From SYLG01 sp965226945 (GTDB lineage: Bacteria; Planctomycetota; Planctomycetia; Gemmatales; Gemmataceae), in the NCBI GenBank assembly GCA_965226945.1, contig OZ245717.1, forward strand, positions 7,440,001 through 7,504,000: a stretch of 64,000 nucleotides of DNA, written 5' to 3'. Both the position numbers and the translations under genes were made by a program. The notes beneath the pieces are model-generated. The model searched no databases and was not told the DNA's origin. It saw only the letters and a list, made by a program, of their open reading frames with translations. Positions 42,799-52,700 of the stretch are shown piece after piece. Position 1 is the first letter of the stretch. Every line of letters begins with the position of its first letter.

Positions 42799-44084
42799 TG
42801 GGCGAGTCGGACCCAATCACCCTCGAAGCCTTGCTTCGTGATCTGGGACCGGCCGTGCTTGGCGCGCTGATGCGGCGCTTTGGGGACTTCGCCTCCGCTG
42901 AGGATGCGGTCCAGGAAGCGCTGTTTTCAGCGGCCCGGCAGTGGCGAGCGGAAGGATTGCCCGACAATCCCCGAGGGTGGATGATTCAAGTCGCCGTGAG
43001 ACGCCTGACCGATCAATGGCGTGGCGACCTTGCCAGACGCGAGCGCGAGGCCGTGTACTTTGCCGAAAATCGCGTCATTGAGAAGGCACCTGTTCCCATG
43101 GATAGGGCAGGGGAAGCCGAACAAGACGACATGCTCATTCTGCTCTTCATGTGTTGTCATCCGGCAATCGATTCCCCTTCGGCGATTGCATTGACGCTAC
43201 GCGCCGTGGGAGGTCTTACCACGGCCGAGATTGCCAACGCCTTTTTGCTGCCGGTCGCCACGATGGCGCAGCGCATCGGCCGAGCGAAACAAAAAATCAA
43301 GGATTCGGCCATTCCGTTCGTTTTGCCGACTGAAAAAGAAAAAGCCGAAAGACTCGGTTCGGTGCTTCATGTCCTTTATCTGATTTTCAACGAAGGCTAT
43401 GCCAGTAGCGTTGGTCCCCATTTGCAGCGCAGCGATCTGGCCTGGGAGGCGATTCGTCTGGCCCGCGAGGTGCATAAGCTGCTTCCCGAACATTGCGAAG
43501 TTGCGGGACTTCTTGCGCTGATGCTTTTGACCGATGCGCGGCGCAAGGCGCGCACCGGCCCTGAGGGAGAGCTCATCTCGCTTGCCGATCAGGACCGATC
43601 GTTGTGGGATCAAGAATTGATTACCGAAGGATCGGCGCTCCTAAGCGCGGCGCTGACCAAGGGTGCGGTTGGTCCATTTCAGCTTCAGGCGGCCATCGCG
43701 GCGGTGCACGACGAAGCGGCGCAAGCGGCCGACACCGACTGGCCGCAGATTTTGGCCCTTTATCGATTGCTCAAGGGCATGTTGGATAGTCCGATGGTCG
43801 CGCTCAACCATGCGATTGCCGCCGCGATGGTGCATGGCCCTCTTGTTGGGTTGGATCTGGTGGCAAAACTCGATGTGCCCGGATGCCTGGCGGGCCACTA
43901 CCGGCTTGATGCGGTGCGAGCTCACTTCCATGAGATGGCGAACAATGACCTGCTGGCGAAGGAGCATTACTTGCGCGCGGCCGCGCGAACGAGCAGCGCG
44001 CCAGAGCGCGACTACCTCCATCGCCGCGTGAGCCGCCTGCTCATCAAGAGGGAAAAGCCTGAGGGAAGGTCACCAAAAAGATGA
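42798..44084 (+). CDS. ECF sigma factor, ECF42 type with C-terminal DUF6596/TPR-like domain
   Basis: Region 2 (LMRRFGDFASAEDAVQEALFSAARQWRAEGLPDNPRGWMIQVAVRRLTD) and region 4 (ALTLRAVGGLTTAEIANAFLLPVATMAQRIGRAKQKI) form a normal sigma core. They are followed by a helical extension from about residue 190 (LYLIFNEGYASS, the conserved block of this group) rich in alanine and leucine, typical of ECF42. The extension is thought to replace an anti-sigma factor. The ATG at 42798 shares its A with the YCII stop; an in-frame ATG at 42783 is also possible. The 12-bp inverted repeat at 44061-44093 spans the stop. Confidence 0.9.
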   Translation: MGESDPITLEALLRDLGPAVLGALMRRFGDFASAEDAVQEALFSAARQWRAEGLPDNPRGWMIQVAVRRLTDQWRGDLARREREAVYFAENRVIEKAPVPMDRAGEAEQDDMLILLFMCCHPAIDSPSAIALTLRAVGGLTTAEIANAFLLPVATMAQRIGRAKQKIKDSAIPFVLPTEKEKAERLGSVLHVLYLIFNEGYASSVGPHLQRSDLAWEAIRLAREVHKLLPEHCEVAGLLALMLLTDARRKARTGPEGELISLADQDRSLWDQELITEGSALLSAALTKGAVGPFQLQAAIAAVHDEAAQAADTDWPQILALYRLLKGMLDSPMVALNHAIAAAMVHGPLVGLDLVAKLDVPGCLAGHYRLDAVRAHFHEMANNDLLAKEHYLRAAARTSSAPERDYLHRRVSRLLIKREKPEGRSPKR

Positions 44085-44093
44085 CCTTCCCTC
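44061..44093. terminator. Inverted repeat across the sigma stop codon, convergent genes
   Basis: GAGGGAAGGTCA (44061-44072) and TGACCTTCCCTC (44082-44093) form a perfect 12-bp stem around CCAAAAAGA, which spans the stop of the sigma gene. No strong T tract follows on the plus strand; it may serve both converging genes. Confidence 0.5.
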
Positions 44094-44170
44094 GAACCCA
44101 GATCGTTCGTTTACGAAACGAGGAATGCACCGGGCAATGAGTCCGCCTGATTGCGAAAATATCTTACAAA

Positions 44171-45385
44171 TTAGTCCGGCGCGCCTCGCTCGCGCAAGTA
44201 ATCGACTGTTTGGTTGGTCGTCACGTCATCGGGGAAAAGCAGCGCATAGCCAAGAGGCGTGCACTCGACCGTTTCTCCGGGCCGATCGTAATGGCCAGGG
44301 ATTTTTGCGCGCACCGACAAATCTCCACCTCGCTCCGCGAGGAATTTCACCATGGGCAGTCCCCAGTCGCCAAACTGTGTCGCCGCATGAAATAGCGGCG
44401 TTTGGCCGCCGACGCCCCCTTCGTTGATGGTCGCACGGGCATTGATATCGGCTCCATGCTTTAACAAAACTTCGGCCGCTTGCAGGTTGCCGAATTCCGC
44501 GGCCACATGGAGCAAGGTCGCTCCTTGTAAGAGCAGCCAACGCGCGCCGGTGCTGCCGAAATCGAGTTCCAGAAAACGGCGATGAACGAGCTCAGGATCG
44601 GCGGCCAGCTTCTCGGTCAGCAGGTCGAGACGGTTGCGCAACACATCGAGAACGCCGGGAAGGTCGAACCGAGTCTTCCCTCCGGCCTTTAAAAGGTGAT
44701 CGATGCAGATCGGCAGTTCGTGCGAACGCCCATAGGTCCCAAGCAGGTAATCGAGCGCCGTGTCCTTCCTGCCGGGCTTCGGGCAGTTGGGATCGGCGCC
44801 ATGATCCAATAGCCATTGGATGCAGGGGTGATGCACCGATTCGCAAGGCGCGAAGAGGATGGGGAAATCGCCATGCCACTCGGCGTTGACATCGGCGCCA
44901 TGGGCGACGAGGAGTTCCATCATGGGAATGCGCTGCCGGTTGAGCGCGGCCCGCATCAGGGGGCCATCGCCTCCCTGATGAACATCGGAGCCATGTTCGA
45001 TCATCCATTTCGCCATATCGAGCCTGGTCTGCGTTGGCGGTCCCCAGGGGACGCGGCATTCGGCAATCCAGGTGAGCGGGCCGTCTTTGCCATAACCCAG
45101 CGGGGCCCGATGGAGTTCCGGATTGCGCGTGAGCATTTCCTTGACGCGTTCGAAGTCTTCAGTGTCGATCGCCTCTTTTAGCTGACCGACCTCTTCGAGC
45201 GATTCGACATGAGCCTTGAGCTTCGGCCAGCTTGGAAAGCCATAAAGCCGTGCGATCTGGAACTGGGCGCCGGTCAGCGACTCGGCAAGATCTGCCTTAA
45301 AAAGGTCCTTCGCCTGGTCTTTGAGATGGCGCAGGTTCGGACGGTCGGGCAGGGGGCGGGCCCCTTCAGGGAATTGGGTCGACAT
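44171..45385 (-). CDS. Ankyrin-repeat protein
   Basis: A very strong ribosome site, AAAGGAGGT, precedes ATG 45385. The 404-residue protein opens with NLRHLKDQAKDLFKADLAESLTGAQFQIARLYGFPSWPKLKAHV, a helical region seen before ankyrins in related bacterial proteins. It continues with ankyrin repeats: DMAKWMIEHGSDVHQGGDGPLMRAALNRQ, MMELLVAHGADVNAEW, CIQWLLDHGADPN, LLHVAAEFGNLQAAEVLLKHGADINAR and MVKFLAERGGDLSVRAKI. No signal peptide is present, so it is probably cytoplasmic and acts by protein binding. A degraded relative lies at 46319-46706. Confidence 0.9.
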   Translation of the reverse strand: MSTQFPEGARPLPDRPNLRHLKDQAKDLFKADLAESLTGAQFQIARLYGFPSWPKLKAHVESLEEVGQLKEAIDTEDFERVKEMLTRNPELHRAPLGYGKDGPLTWIAECRVPWGPPTQTRLDMAKWMIEHGSDVHQGGDGPLMRAALNRQRIPMMELLVAHGADVNAEWHGDFPILFAPCESVHHPCIQWLLDHGADPNCPKPGRKDTALDYLLGTYGRSHELPICIDHLLKAGGKTRFDLPGVLDVLRNRLDLLTEKLAADPELVHRRFLELDFGSTGARWLLLQGATLLHVAAEFGNLQAAEVLLKHGADINARATINEGGVGGQTPLFHAATQFGDWGLPMVKFLAERGGDLSVRAKIPGHYDRPGETVECTPLGYALLFPDDVTTNQTVDYLRERGAPD

Positions 45386-45712
45386 GGCGACCTCCTTTCA
45401 TCGAAGCGCCCGTTGTCCGCACATCGGGCTGAAAGAAGGTTCGCAGTATATGTCAACTCAAAGGTGGGAGTCGCTCCCTTTCCGCGGACCGGATGCGCCC
45501 TTGACGCTCCTTTCAGTCTATCGCCATCGATTTGTACTCCAAGAAAAATTCACTCACTTTGGGCCACGCCATGGGCGAAGGGAATTGCGGCAATCGAGCG
45601 AATCTGAACACCAGGGAGTTGGTAAAGATCAACGGTAAGTGGCAAGGTTTTGCAAGACAATGGCCGCAATTCTCAATGCGGATAGGCTGATGGCAACCTT
45701 GGTGGGTCATCG
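45386..45712. other. Divergent intergenic region, 327 bp
   Basis: It lies between the ankyrin gene and the GNAT gene and should hold both promoters. No gene or clear repeat was seen. Confidence 0.35.
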
Positions 45713-46198
45713 ATGAATTCCGTCATTCGCAAGGCGAGTGGTCCACGGGACATGGAAACGGCGCGAATCTTGTTTCGCGAATATGCCGATTCCCTCGGCA
45801 TCGACCTGGGGTTTCAGAATTTTGAAAGCGAGCTGGCGGAACTTCCGGGCAAATACGCGGATCCGGCCGGTTGCATTCTGTTCGCGGTCGCGAATGATCA
45901 AGTGGCAGGATGCGTGGCGCTGCGGCCGCTGTCCGACGGCATCTGCGAAATGAAACGGCTTTATCTGAGGCCCGCATTTCGGGGAACGGGACTGGGTCGG
46001 CTTCTGGCAACCCGAGTCATGGAAGAGGCCAAGGGAATGGGGTATAACGCCATTCGTCTCGACACGATGCGCTCACTGATGAAAGGGGCGATCGGGCTTT
46101 ATCGCGATTTGGGTTTTCTCGAGATTGCGCCTTACTGCGAAAATCCGATGCCGGATGCGATCTTCATGGAGCGCAATTTGAAAGCAGGCCAAAAATAG
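45713..46198 (+). CDS. GNAT-family N-acetyltransferase
   Basis: This 161-residue protein has the GNAT acetyl-CoA pyrophosphate loop in LYLRPAFRGTGLGRLLATRVMEEAKGMGY (R/Q-x-x-G-x-G/A pattern), preceded by VAGCVALRPLSDGICEMKRL and followed by GAIGLYRDLGFLEIAPY, the C-terminal block. It matches small-molecule acetyltransferases, some of which are annotated as acting on arginine or glutamate-like substrates; the substrate cannot be told. The ribosome site is weak. Confidence 0.88.
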   Translation: MNSVIRKASGPRDMETARILFREYADSLGIDLGFQNFESELAELPGKYADPAGCILFAVANDQVAGCVALRPLSDGICEMKRLYLRPAFRGTGLGRLLATRVMEEAKGMGYNAIRLDTMRSLMKGAIGLYRDLGFLEIAPYCENPMPDAIFMERNLKAGQK

Positions 46199-46318
46199 AC
46201 TATGCGTCAAAGATGAACGAAAAGCGAGCGTAAGATGCTGCAACCATTGGGATAACCAGACGCGCGTCCCATGGGCCTACAGGGCGGCGTGGTTGCCACG
46301 ACCACCGACGTTTAGAAC

Positions 46319-46706
46319 ATGTTCTCTGCGAGCCGCTGCGGCGATTTGGCCCGGGTGCAAGAGCTCATAAGGGCTTGCCGGGGCTTGGTCAGTTGCCTGT
46401 TCGATTACACCACTCCCTTGCAATTTGACGTGACATGCGGGCATTTCGAATTCGTTCAGTTCTTGGTCAATCAGAAAGCTCTGGATCCCTCCTACCCGAC
46501 GCACCCGTTTCACGATTCCTTGGTAACGACGGCAAAGGATCGTGGCCGGGCGATGGGGCAAGCGGGAAATGGTATCTTTGCTTTTGGAGCGCGGCGCCGA
46601 TCCCAACGGCGCCGGCCCCTCGTGGGCCAGGCCATTGGCCTGGACTCAAAAGAAAGGGTTTGAGGAAGTTGAAGCGGATCTCAGGTCCGCGGGTGCGCGG
46701 ATCTGA
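46319..46706 (+). pseudogene. Frameshifted ankyrin-repeat gene remnant
   Basis: The first frame (from ATG 46319) reads like ankyrin repeats: GDLARVQELIRACRGLVSCLFDYTTPLQFDVTCGHFEFVQFLV, then SYPTHPFHDSLVTTAKDRG. From about 46560 the homology continues in the next frame as MVSLLLERGADPNGAGPSW and then KKGFEEVEADLRSAGARI to TGA 46704-46706. A single frameshift around 46540-46569 therefore splits the reading. The 5' end before 46319 also looks lost. It resembles the intact ankyrin gene at 44171 and is probably a decayed relative. Confidence 0.75.
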
Positions 46707-46713
46707 AATAGGC

Positions 46714-47445
46714 TCAAGCGGTTCCCAGGCTGATTGGCGTTGAAGCCGAGAATGGCAGCGACCAGTTCTTCCGTTGTCGGGAAAGTTTTTGCCAGGTCCA
46801 AATACCGAGGGCGAATGGGGGAATGGCCTGGGCCAATCGCTCCTGCCAATGATTGAGGCCAAGCTCCCAGTCCATGAAACAACCGAGGTTGCCTGTTGCA
46901 GACGGGGGGATCATCCCAAAGTGGGTGACGAATGCGACATAGGCGAGCAGCAGACATGCCGCGAAACTCCAGGCAGGTCGCCCGGCTCGGATGCCCAGAT
47001 AACAAAAAAAGGCCGCGGCCAGAAAAGGGGGAAGGAATCCTAGGGAATACGCGGATGCGTACGTGACAACCCAGGCCAGCGCGCTCGGATCCGGGACGAT
47101 GGGACCTTCGAGCGGCGCGATCCAGGTTTTGCATGCAACCAAGGGATAGGCGAGCGCCATCAATAGGCCGAGGTAGAGGGGCAAAGGAGCCACCAGGAAA
47201 ACGAGCCACGGACGGCGACCCACGCAAGTGCGGCGCATATACTCCCGTTCCGCGGTTGCGGCTAGCAATTCCGGGGTTCCCAATCGTTCCAAAGCCGCGC
47301 TTTGAGCTTCCATGCTCTGATGCTCCTTTTGCAAGTCGTGGAAATGATCGGTCCATTCTTCAAGCAACCGTTCCGCGGAAGCTCGCGGCAAACGCTTGCG
47401 GGCCAGTTCCCCTTGCAATCGCTCAAGCCATTTCTGGGGCGCCAT
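46714..47445 (-). CDS. Membrane protein paired with a PadR regulator
   Basis: The 243-residue protein starts with a soluble helical segment (KWLERLQGELARKRLPRASAERLLEEWTDHFHDLQKEH) that resembles the N-terminal helices of DUF1700/HAAS-type proteins. Four or so TM helices follow (PWLVFLVAPLPLYLGLLMALAYPL, LAWVVTYASAYSLGFLPPFLAAAFFCYLGI, SFAACLLLAYVAFVTHFGM). Such proteins are usually encoded next to PadR regulators and may be permease-like accessory proteins. The gene overlaps the padR-like gene by 23 bp, so they are co-transcribed. Its function is unknown. Confidence 0.72.
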   Translation of the reverse strand: MAPQKWLERLQGELARKRLPRASAERLLEEWTDHFHDLQKEHQSMEAQSAALERLGTPELLAATAEREYMRRTCVGRRPWLVFLVAPLPLYLGLLMALAYPLVACKTWIAPLEGPIVPDPSALAWVVTYASAYSLGFLPPFLAAAFFCYLGIRAGRPAWSFAACLLLAYVAFVTHFGMIPPSATGNLGCFMDWELGLNHWQERLAQAIPPFALGIWTWQKLSRQRKNWSLPFSASTPISLGTA

Positions 47446-47785
47446 GGATGCCTCCTTGCATTCCTTCCATCACCGAGTTCACCGCCTCAATCATTTGTTT
47501 CCAAGACGCGTAAGAGGCTTCGAGTTTCCTTTCACCCACGTTCGTCAGCCGGTAGATGATTCGGTTTCTGCCCCCAACCATCTCCTTTTTGCTCGACAGG
47601 AGTTTTTGTTCCTCGAGGCGGTGCAAGACCGGGTAAATGCTTCCCTCGCCGAAATCCAATTTCATGGCCGACCCCTCGCGAATCGCCTGCACCAGATCAT
47701 ATCCGTGCATCGGGCGACGATCGAGCAGTTTCAAAATCAGCAACTCGGGCACGCCATTGAGAAAGTCGGGGTTGGTTTTTTTCAT
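47423..47785 (-). CDS. PadR-family transcriptional regulator
   Basis: This 120-residue winged-helix repressor starts MKKTNPDFLNGVPELLILKLLDRRPMHGYDLVQAI. It has FGEGSIYPVLHRLEEQKLLSSKKEMVGGRNRIIYRLT, the recognition helix and wing of PadR proteins, and a C-terminal dimer helix. ATG 47785 has no ribosome site, but the promoter at 47795-47824 would start the message only a few bases upstream, so a near-leaderless transcript is likely. A 21-bp inverted repeat lies between and over the promoter boxes, suggesting autorepression. The inducing ligand is unknown. Confidence 0.88.
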   Translation of the reverse strand: MKKTNPDFLNGVPELLILKLLDRRPMHGYDLVQAIREGSAMKLDFGEGSIYPVLHRLEEQKLLSSKKEMVGGRNRIIYRLTNVGERKLEASYASWKQMIEAVNSVMEGMQGGIHGAPEMA

Positions 47786-47794
47786 GATGAGGCG

Positions 47795-47824
47795 GTTATA
47801 CCTGGAACGGTCAGGTATTGTCAA
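47795..47824 (-). promoter_or_regulatory. Sigma70-type promoter of the padR operon
   Basis: On the minus strand TTGACA (47824-47819), an 18-bp spacer and TATAAC (47800-47795) give a near-consensus promoter. The expected transcription start, about 47788, is almost at the ATG at 47785. Confidence 0.6.
47798..47818. promoter_or_regulatory. Candidate PadR operator (inverted repeat)
   Basis: ATACCTG-GAACGGT-CAGGTAT is a perfect 7-bp inverted repeat with a 7-nt spacer. It overlaps the -10 box and fills the spacer of the padR promoter, the usual position for PadR autorepression. Confidence 0.6.
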
Positions 47825-47938
47825 GATCGTAGGGGAATGGACCTTGATCTCGGCAATAACGTTGTGCCTAGAAATGAAAAAGATTGGGACACAGAGAGAC
47901 ACGGGCAACTACTCGAGCATGGAGGGCAGGCGCAAAAC

Positions 47939-49549
47939 ATGGACCCGAGGCGACAACTCGATCGATTTCTTGCGGCCCTTCGGCAGGTCGAGAAAGGTCC
48001 GCCAAAGGACCTGGTTCGCTTCCTCAGAGACCTACCCGAGCCAGAAGAGACGCTTCCACCCTGGGAGGCGTGGTGCCTCATTGGATTGGTGCAATACCTG
48101 CAAAGAAAGATCTGGGCGGCCGAAATCCTTCGAACCCGCCTTATGCGCGACCCCGTCACGCCGCGCAATTCGGATCGCTTTCAACCTCACCCCAAGCTGG
48201 AATTGTACGGCGAAGTCCCAGGCATACCGGAATGGAGGTACGATCTGCGCAGTGGGTACAGTTGCCGGTTCATCAATAAGATTCGCGCAGAAACGATTGA
48301 GGTGGATTTGCGCTGGAACCTTGTCCTGGCTTGGGAGAGTTCGGAATACTTTTTTTACCTGCAGCGATTAAGAGATTCGGAACCTGTCGAAAAGAGATTG
48401 CAGGACTTATTCTGGCACCTTGAAGTCATCGAAATGTCTGTCGTCGAATTGCAACGAACGAGAGCGATCGCCAAAATTCGACCCTCTCATGGTTGGTTAC
48501 AAACGGATCTTTCCAATCAGGTCATGGCTTACCAAGTCGACTTTGACTTCTTTCGGAGCTGCTGGCTGCGGCCCGAATCACGAATATGGCTTTCGGCTTT
48601 GATAGGCGACTGGGTCCTGGCCGACTGCCTGGCAATTCACGATCCCGCGATCCGTGACATCACCTCTTCGCGTAAAGAGTCCTTATGCCGCATCCGGCGA
48701 GAAAAACTGATTCGGATGCACGAGAGCAACCTTGGCCGGGCCATTTACAATCTTGCGGATATCGGTGGTGGTGACGAAGTCCTAGCCCAGGGAATTCAAG
48801 ATCCTTCTTCCGCAGTCAATCATGCCGCGCTGATGGCTATGCTCAGGCGTAATGACCCGCGATGGTGCCCTGAGGTCCACGCGTACTGGTCGCGAATTCA
48901 GACCGGTGCTCGTGAAGAAATCGTCACGGTGCAGGCTAAGTGTTGGAGGTTTTTTTTAGAACACGATTACACAAAAAAAGAAGTGGTGAGCGCTCTTTCT
49001 CAGGTCGTCGATTACCCATTTTATGAGGCCGCTTTGCTCGCAACGAGACATGCTCCCGAGCAGGGACTGAGGCTAGTACGCAGAGGATTGCGCTCTCCTT
49101 ACTTCTGGGACCGGTACTGCACTGCGGTCACGTTGGTTGTCCTTGGAAAATCCTGGTGCAAACAAGAACTGGCTTTGGTTCTTGAAGAATCGAACAATCT
49201 TGAAAAAACGAGAGAAATTCGTTGTGCGATTAAGGAATTGGGCGATCAGGAATTCCTGGAAATTCTCTGGAAATGGGAGGGGCGCCATGCCCAGCGAGCA
49301 GCCAAGGCAAGGAGAACCATAACGAAGTTGCCAGAGCCGGAGCTAACGGCGGCGGCAGAAGAAGAGGCATTGCACTCGTGGGCAGAAATGATACCGGAAA
49401 TCCTCAATGAAATCGAGGATCAAATCATGTTGGTTCGACATGTTGAATTGGTCGCGGCAGAAACGGATCGCCATGTCGAAACGGAATTACGCATCGAACC
49501 GTCGCCTCCAAGGCGACCGTGGTGGAGATTCTGGCAGTCGGACGAGTAA
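47939..49549 (+). CDS. Helical-repeat protein of unknown function
   Basis: I do not recognise the family. The frame is open from 47396, but the part before about 47830 lies over the padR gene and reads like antisense. ATG 47939 (MDPRRQLDRFLAALRQVEKG) or 47837 is a likely start. The 536-residue protein is rich in paired helices such as AIYNLADIGGGDEVLAQGIQDPSSAVNHAALMAMLRR and YEAALLATRHAPEQGLRLVRRGL, suggesting HEAT-like solenoid packing. The end is RRPWWRFWQSDE. There is no signal peptide. It starts only about 115-155 bp from the padR start and is divergent from it. Confidence 0.55.
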   Translation: MDPRRQLDRFLAALRQVEKGPPKDLVRFLRDLPEPEETLPPWEAWCLIGLVQYLQRKIWAAEILRTRLMRDPVTPRNSDRFQPHPKLELYGEVPGIPEWRYDLRSGYSCRFINKIRAETIEVDLRWNLVLAWESSEYFFYLQRLRDSEPVEKRLQDLFWHLEVIEMSVVELQRTRAIAKIRPSHGWLQTDLSNQVMAYQVDFDFFRSCWLRPESRIWLSALIGDWVLADCLAIHDPAIRDITSSRKESLCRIRREKLIRMHESNLGRAIYNLADIGGGDEVLAQGIQDPSSAVNHAALMAMLRRNDPRWCPEVHAYWSRIQTGAREEIVTVQAKCWRFFLEHDYTKKEVVSALSQVVDYPFYEAALLATRHAPEQGLRLVRRGLRSPYFWDRYCTAVTLVVLGKSWCKQELALVLEESNNLEKTREIRCAIKELGDQEFLEILWKWEGRHAQRAAKARRTITKLPEPELTAAAEEEALHSWAEMIPEILNEIEDQIMLVRHVELVAAETDRHVETELRIEPSPPRRPWWRFWQSDE

Positions 49550-49773
49550 TAAAACCCTCCGGACTCCAAGAAATGACAGTCATCCTAGTAGACCCATCCC
49601 ATCGAGGGGTCTCGGTCGTTCATCACTTTTCTGACAGGTTCAGGCGACTGAAGCCGCCTACGTATACTGTGAAAACCGAATTCTCAAAATAGACGAGCCC
49701 CATCCTGTTTTGCCATGACTTGCATAGGCTGGCCGCACCCTGCCAGTGACAGTCCCCCACCCGGAGGCACTTG

Positions 49774-52700
49774 ATGCGCGAGCTTTCCCGCCGACGTCGA
49801 TCCCCAAACTCCGGATTGCCGTTCTTTTCTCCGCGAATCGAAGCGCTGGAAGATCGGCTGACTCCCGCCGCGACCTTTTACTGGAAGCTTGAGAGCGCTT
49901 CTCCCGTGCTCGATCCCGATCATGCCCTATCTCAGTGGAATTACATCCACTCGGGGAGCGATGCGGTCAGCGGGAGTTATTCCGAAACTTCCACGCTGAC
50001 GATGAGTCGTGGGCCCGATGTGGCGGCCTATTCCAATGTGTACACCAGCACCGTCGACCCGACGCAAACGACCAAGGTCAATGCTAAGTGGAGTGGCGCG
50101 CCGAGCATCATTCTGCCAGGCCAGGTGTTCACGATCACCGATTTCATCCAGGCGGACATCCGTCCCAACGCGATCGCCAGTGTGAATGTGTCTGCCTATG
50201 GCACCACGGTCCACGGCTTGGCGGGGGTCAAGCTCAACCTCTTTACGAGCAAGACCGGCAAGGATCTGTTGGAAGGTAGCGGCACGGGAAGTGCCGACAT
50301 CCAATTCACCGCGCCCAAAACACAAAACGCCGATTTTCCGAACCCTGTTGGCGTCACCCCCAACAAACCTGTGGCCCACATTGTGATCACGGAGTATTTC
50401 GGGTTCCTGGGCAACACGGGCGCCAACGCGGTGCAGTACATTTACGATGAGGTCATCGGCACCCCGCCGGCTGCACCCACTCTGAACTTCAAAACTCCCC
50501 CCGCCGGCGCGTCCGTGGGTCAGATCCTGGCGCCCGTTGTGATTGCCATGGCCAATGCCCCCGCCGGCAGCATCGTGACCCTGGCGCTTGGGAGCAAGCC
50601 CGATGGGGCGGTGCTCTCGGGGACGGTGTCGGCTCCCGTGATCGGCGGCGTGGCGACCTTCAAGGGCCTCGCTCTCAATGTTCCGGGGAACTACACCCTG
50701 GTCGCCTCAAGCCTCGGCCTGACCACGACAAGCCGGCAATTCCAAATCGGCGATCAATTGAAGTTCGTTGAACAGCCGCTCAAATATGTCCTCGGCGCTG
50801 CTCAGATCACCATTTCCGTCGTCGGCATTGGTCCCGATGGGAAAGTCGACCCGCTGCTGAAACTCTCGGATGTGAATTTGACGCTTCTGAAGAATGGCGT
50901 CACGACGGCGCAACCTGCGACCGCCAAGGTAACAAACGGAGTGATTCAATACACTTTGAGTTTCGCCACCACCGGCGAACAAATGCAACTGGTGGCGAGC
51001 AGTGCCAAAGCGCTTGCCAATGCGACGTCGGCCTCCTTTGCCGACGTCCTTGCCATCGAGAGTGTTTGGACGGGCAACGGCACCAAGGTCGCCGGGGGGA
51101 ATGCCAACTGGGACAACCCCTTAAACTGGGACATCGGCCAAAAGCCGCAGTCGGGGGCGGGGCAGTCCCTTATCTTTCCAAGCAATGCCATCAACAAAGC
51201 GCCCATCGACAACATGTTGGCGCCTGCGAACACGAATCGGTTCACGATCGGGGACATCTCGATTTCGGGGAATTATCGCATTGCCGGGACCCAACCTCTG
51301 GCCATCGCAGGAAACATCACCGCTTCCGCGGGTTCGGATGCTCACCTGGCCATCGCGGATCTGCTCTTTGCCAATCCGGCCACTTTGACAGCCGGGAGCA
51401 ACTCTCAATTAACACTGGAAGGAACGAAGGGAACCGCCGGGCAAATGATGACCGTCCAGGGCACAGGAACCATCGTTCTCAACAGCCCGGTTGCCAACGA
51501 TGTCATCCTCCCCGGTGGGACGAACGGTTCAGGCAACCTGGAGTTTGGCCAGAAGCTGCAGGGAGCCGGGCGCGTGATCATGAACGGTGGCACCCTGAAG
51601 GGCGGCGCCACCAACAACTTCCAGGGTTTGATCCAGGTCGCAGCGGGCACCATTGCCTTTGCTCCCAGTTCTACCGCAAAGCCTCTGAATTCCCCACTGG
51701 GGGTTGGCTCCTTGGTGTTCCAGTCGGCGGGAGGAACGATCACGATCGATGCGGGTGCCAAGGGGGCGGTCAATCTTTCCAACAAGACGACTTACGACTT
51801 GCAACAGGGCAAGACTCTCTTTCCGCAGGGAACGCTTACTTTTGTGAAGCCGGTTGTGCTAAAGTCCTCAAGCGAAATCGATCCAGCCAGTGCGGCCGTG
51901 GTCGGCATCACCGATCTTTCCAGCGACATGGCGCTTGCCAATTTGGCCTTGGCGGGGGCGGGCACAACGAACTTACTCGGCGCGCTTACAGCCACTGTCC
52001 TTGTCTCAGGAAAAGTCAAGCTTGCGGGAAAATTTGCTGGCACCGGGCAGGTTGTTTTGACAGACCATTCAAGTGCTCTTGAGTCCACTTTGACAAATGC
52101 CTTCAAGGGAGCGATCGATGTTCAGAAGGGAACGATTCTGCTCGGAGGCAGCGGCCCGCTGGGAACCGGCGACCTGAACCTGGGCAGCGCGGGTCAGGTC
52201 GTGACCGTCAAGGTGGCGACATCGGCGACCTTGACCAATGCGCATCTGACCCTTGACGGCACCACCGTGGCCATGCTCCCTTCGCAAGCGACGAAGGGGA
52301 ATTCATTCACTTTGAATGTGGCCGGTGCTGTGCAGGTAAAAACTGCAAGTACGTTCCAGGCCCCGTCCGGAACCAACTCGGTCAATTTCAAAGGGGCGAT
52401 TGCCGGGGCGGCCCTCGCGCTGGAATGCACCGCCATACTGGGCGGAACGCTCAGCGCGCCACTCACAATCCATGACGGCGGCTCCGTTGCGCTAGATACG
52501 AAGTTCGGCGGAACGGGGAATCTGACAGTGCAGGGTGGCATGCTCAGCAGCGTCAATCATGTCCAAAGCTATACCGGTTCCATATCCCTGGTGTCGGGTG
52601 TGATCAGTCTGGGGAGCGCGACGGCCAACCTGGGTGTCGGGGCCTTTTCGTTGCTCGGGGGCACCCTGCGTCTGCCGGTTGCGATCGCCACGCTCACCAA

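Noticed and set aside
47396..47830. The long N-terminal extension of the helical-repeat protein
   Set aside because: It lies over the padR gene and reads as its antisense; the later ATGs at 47837 and 47939 are better starts.
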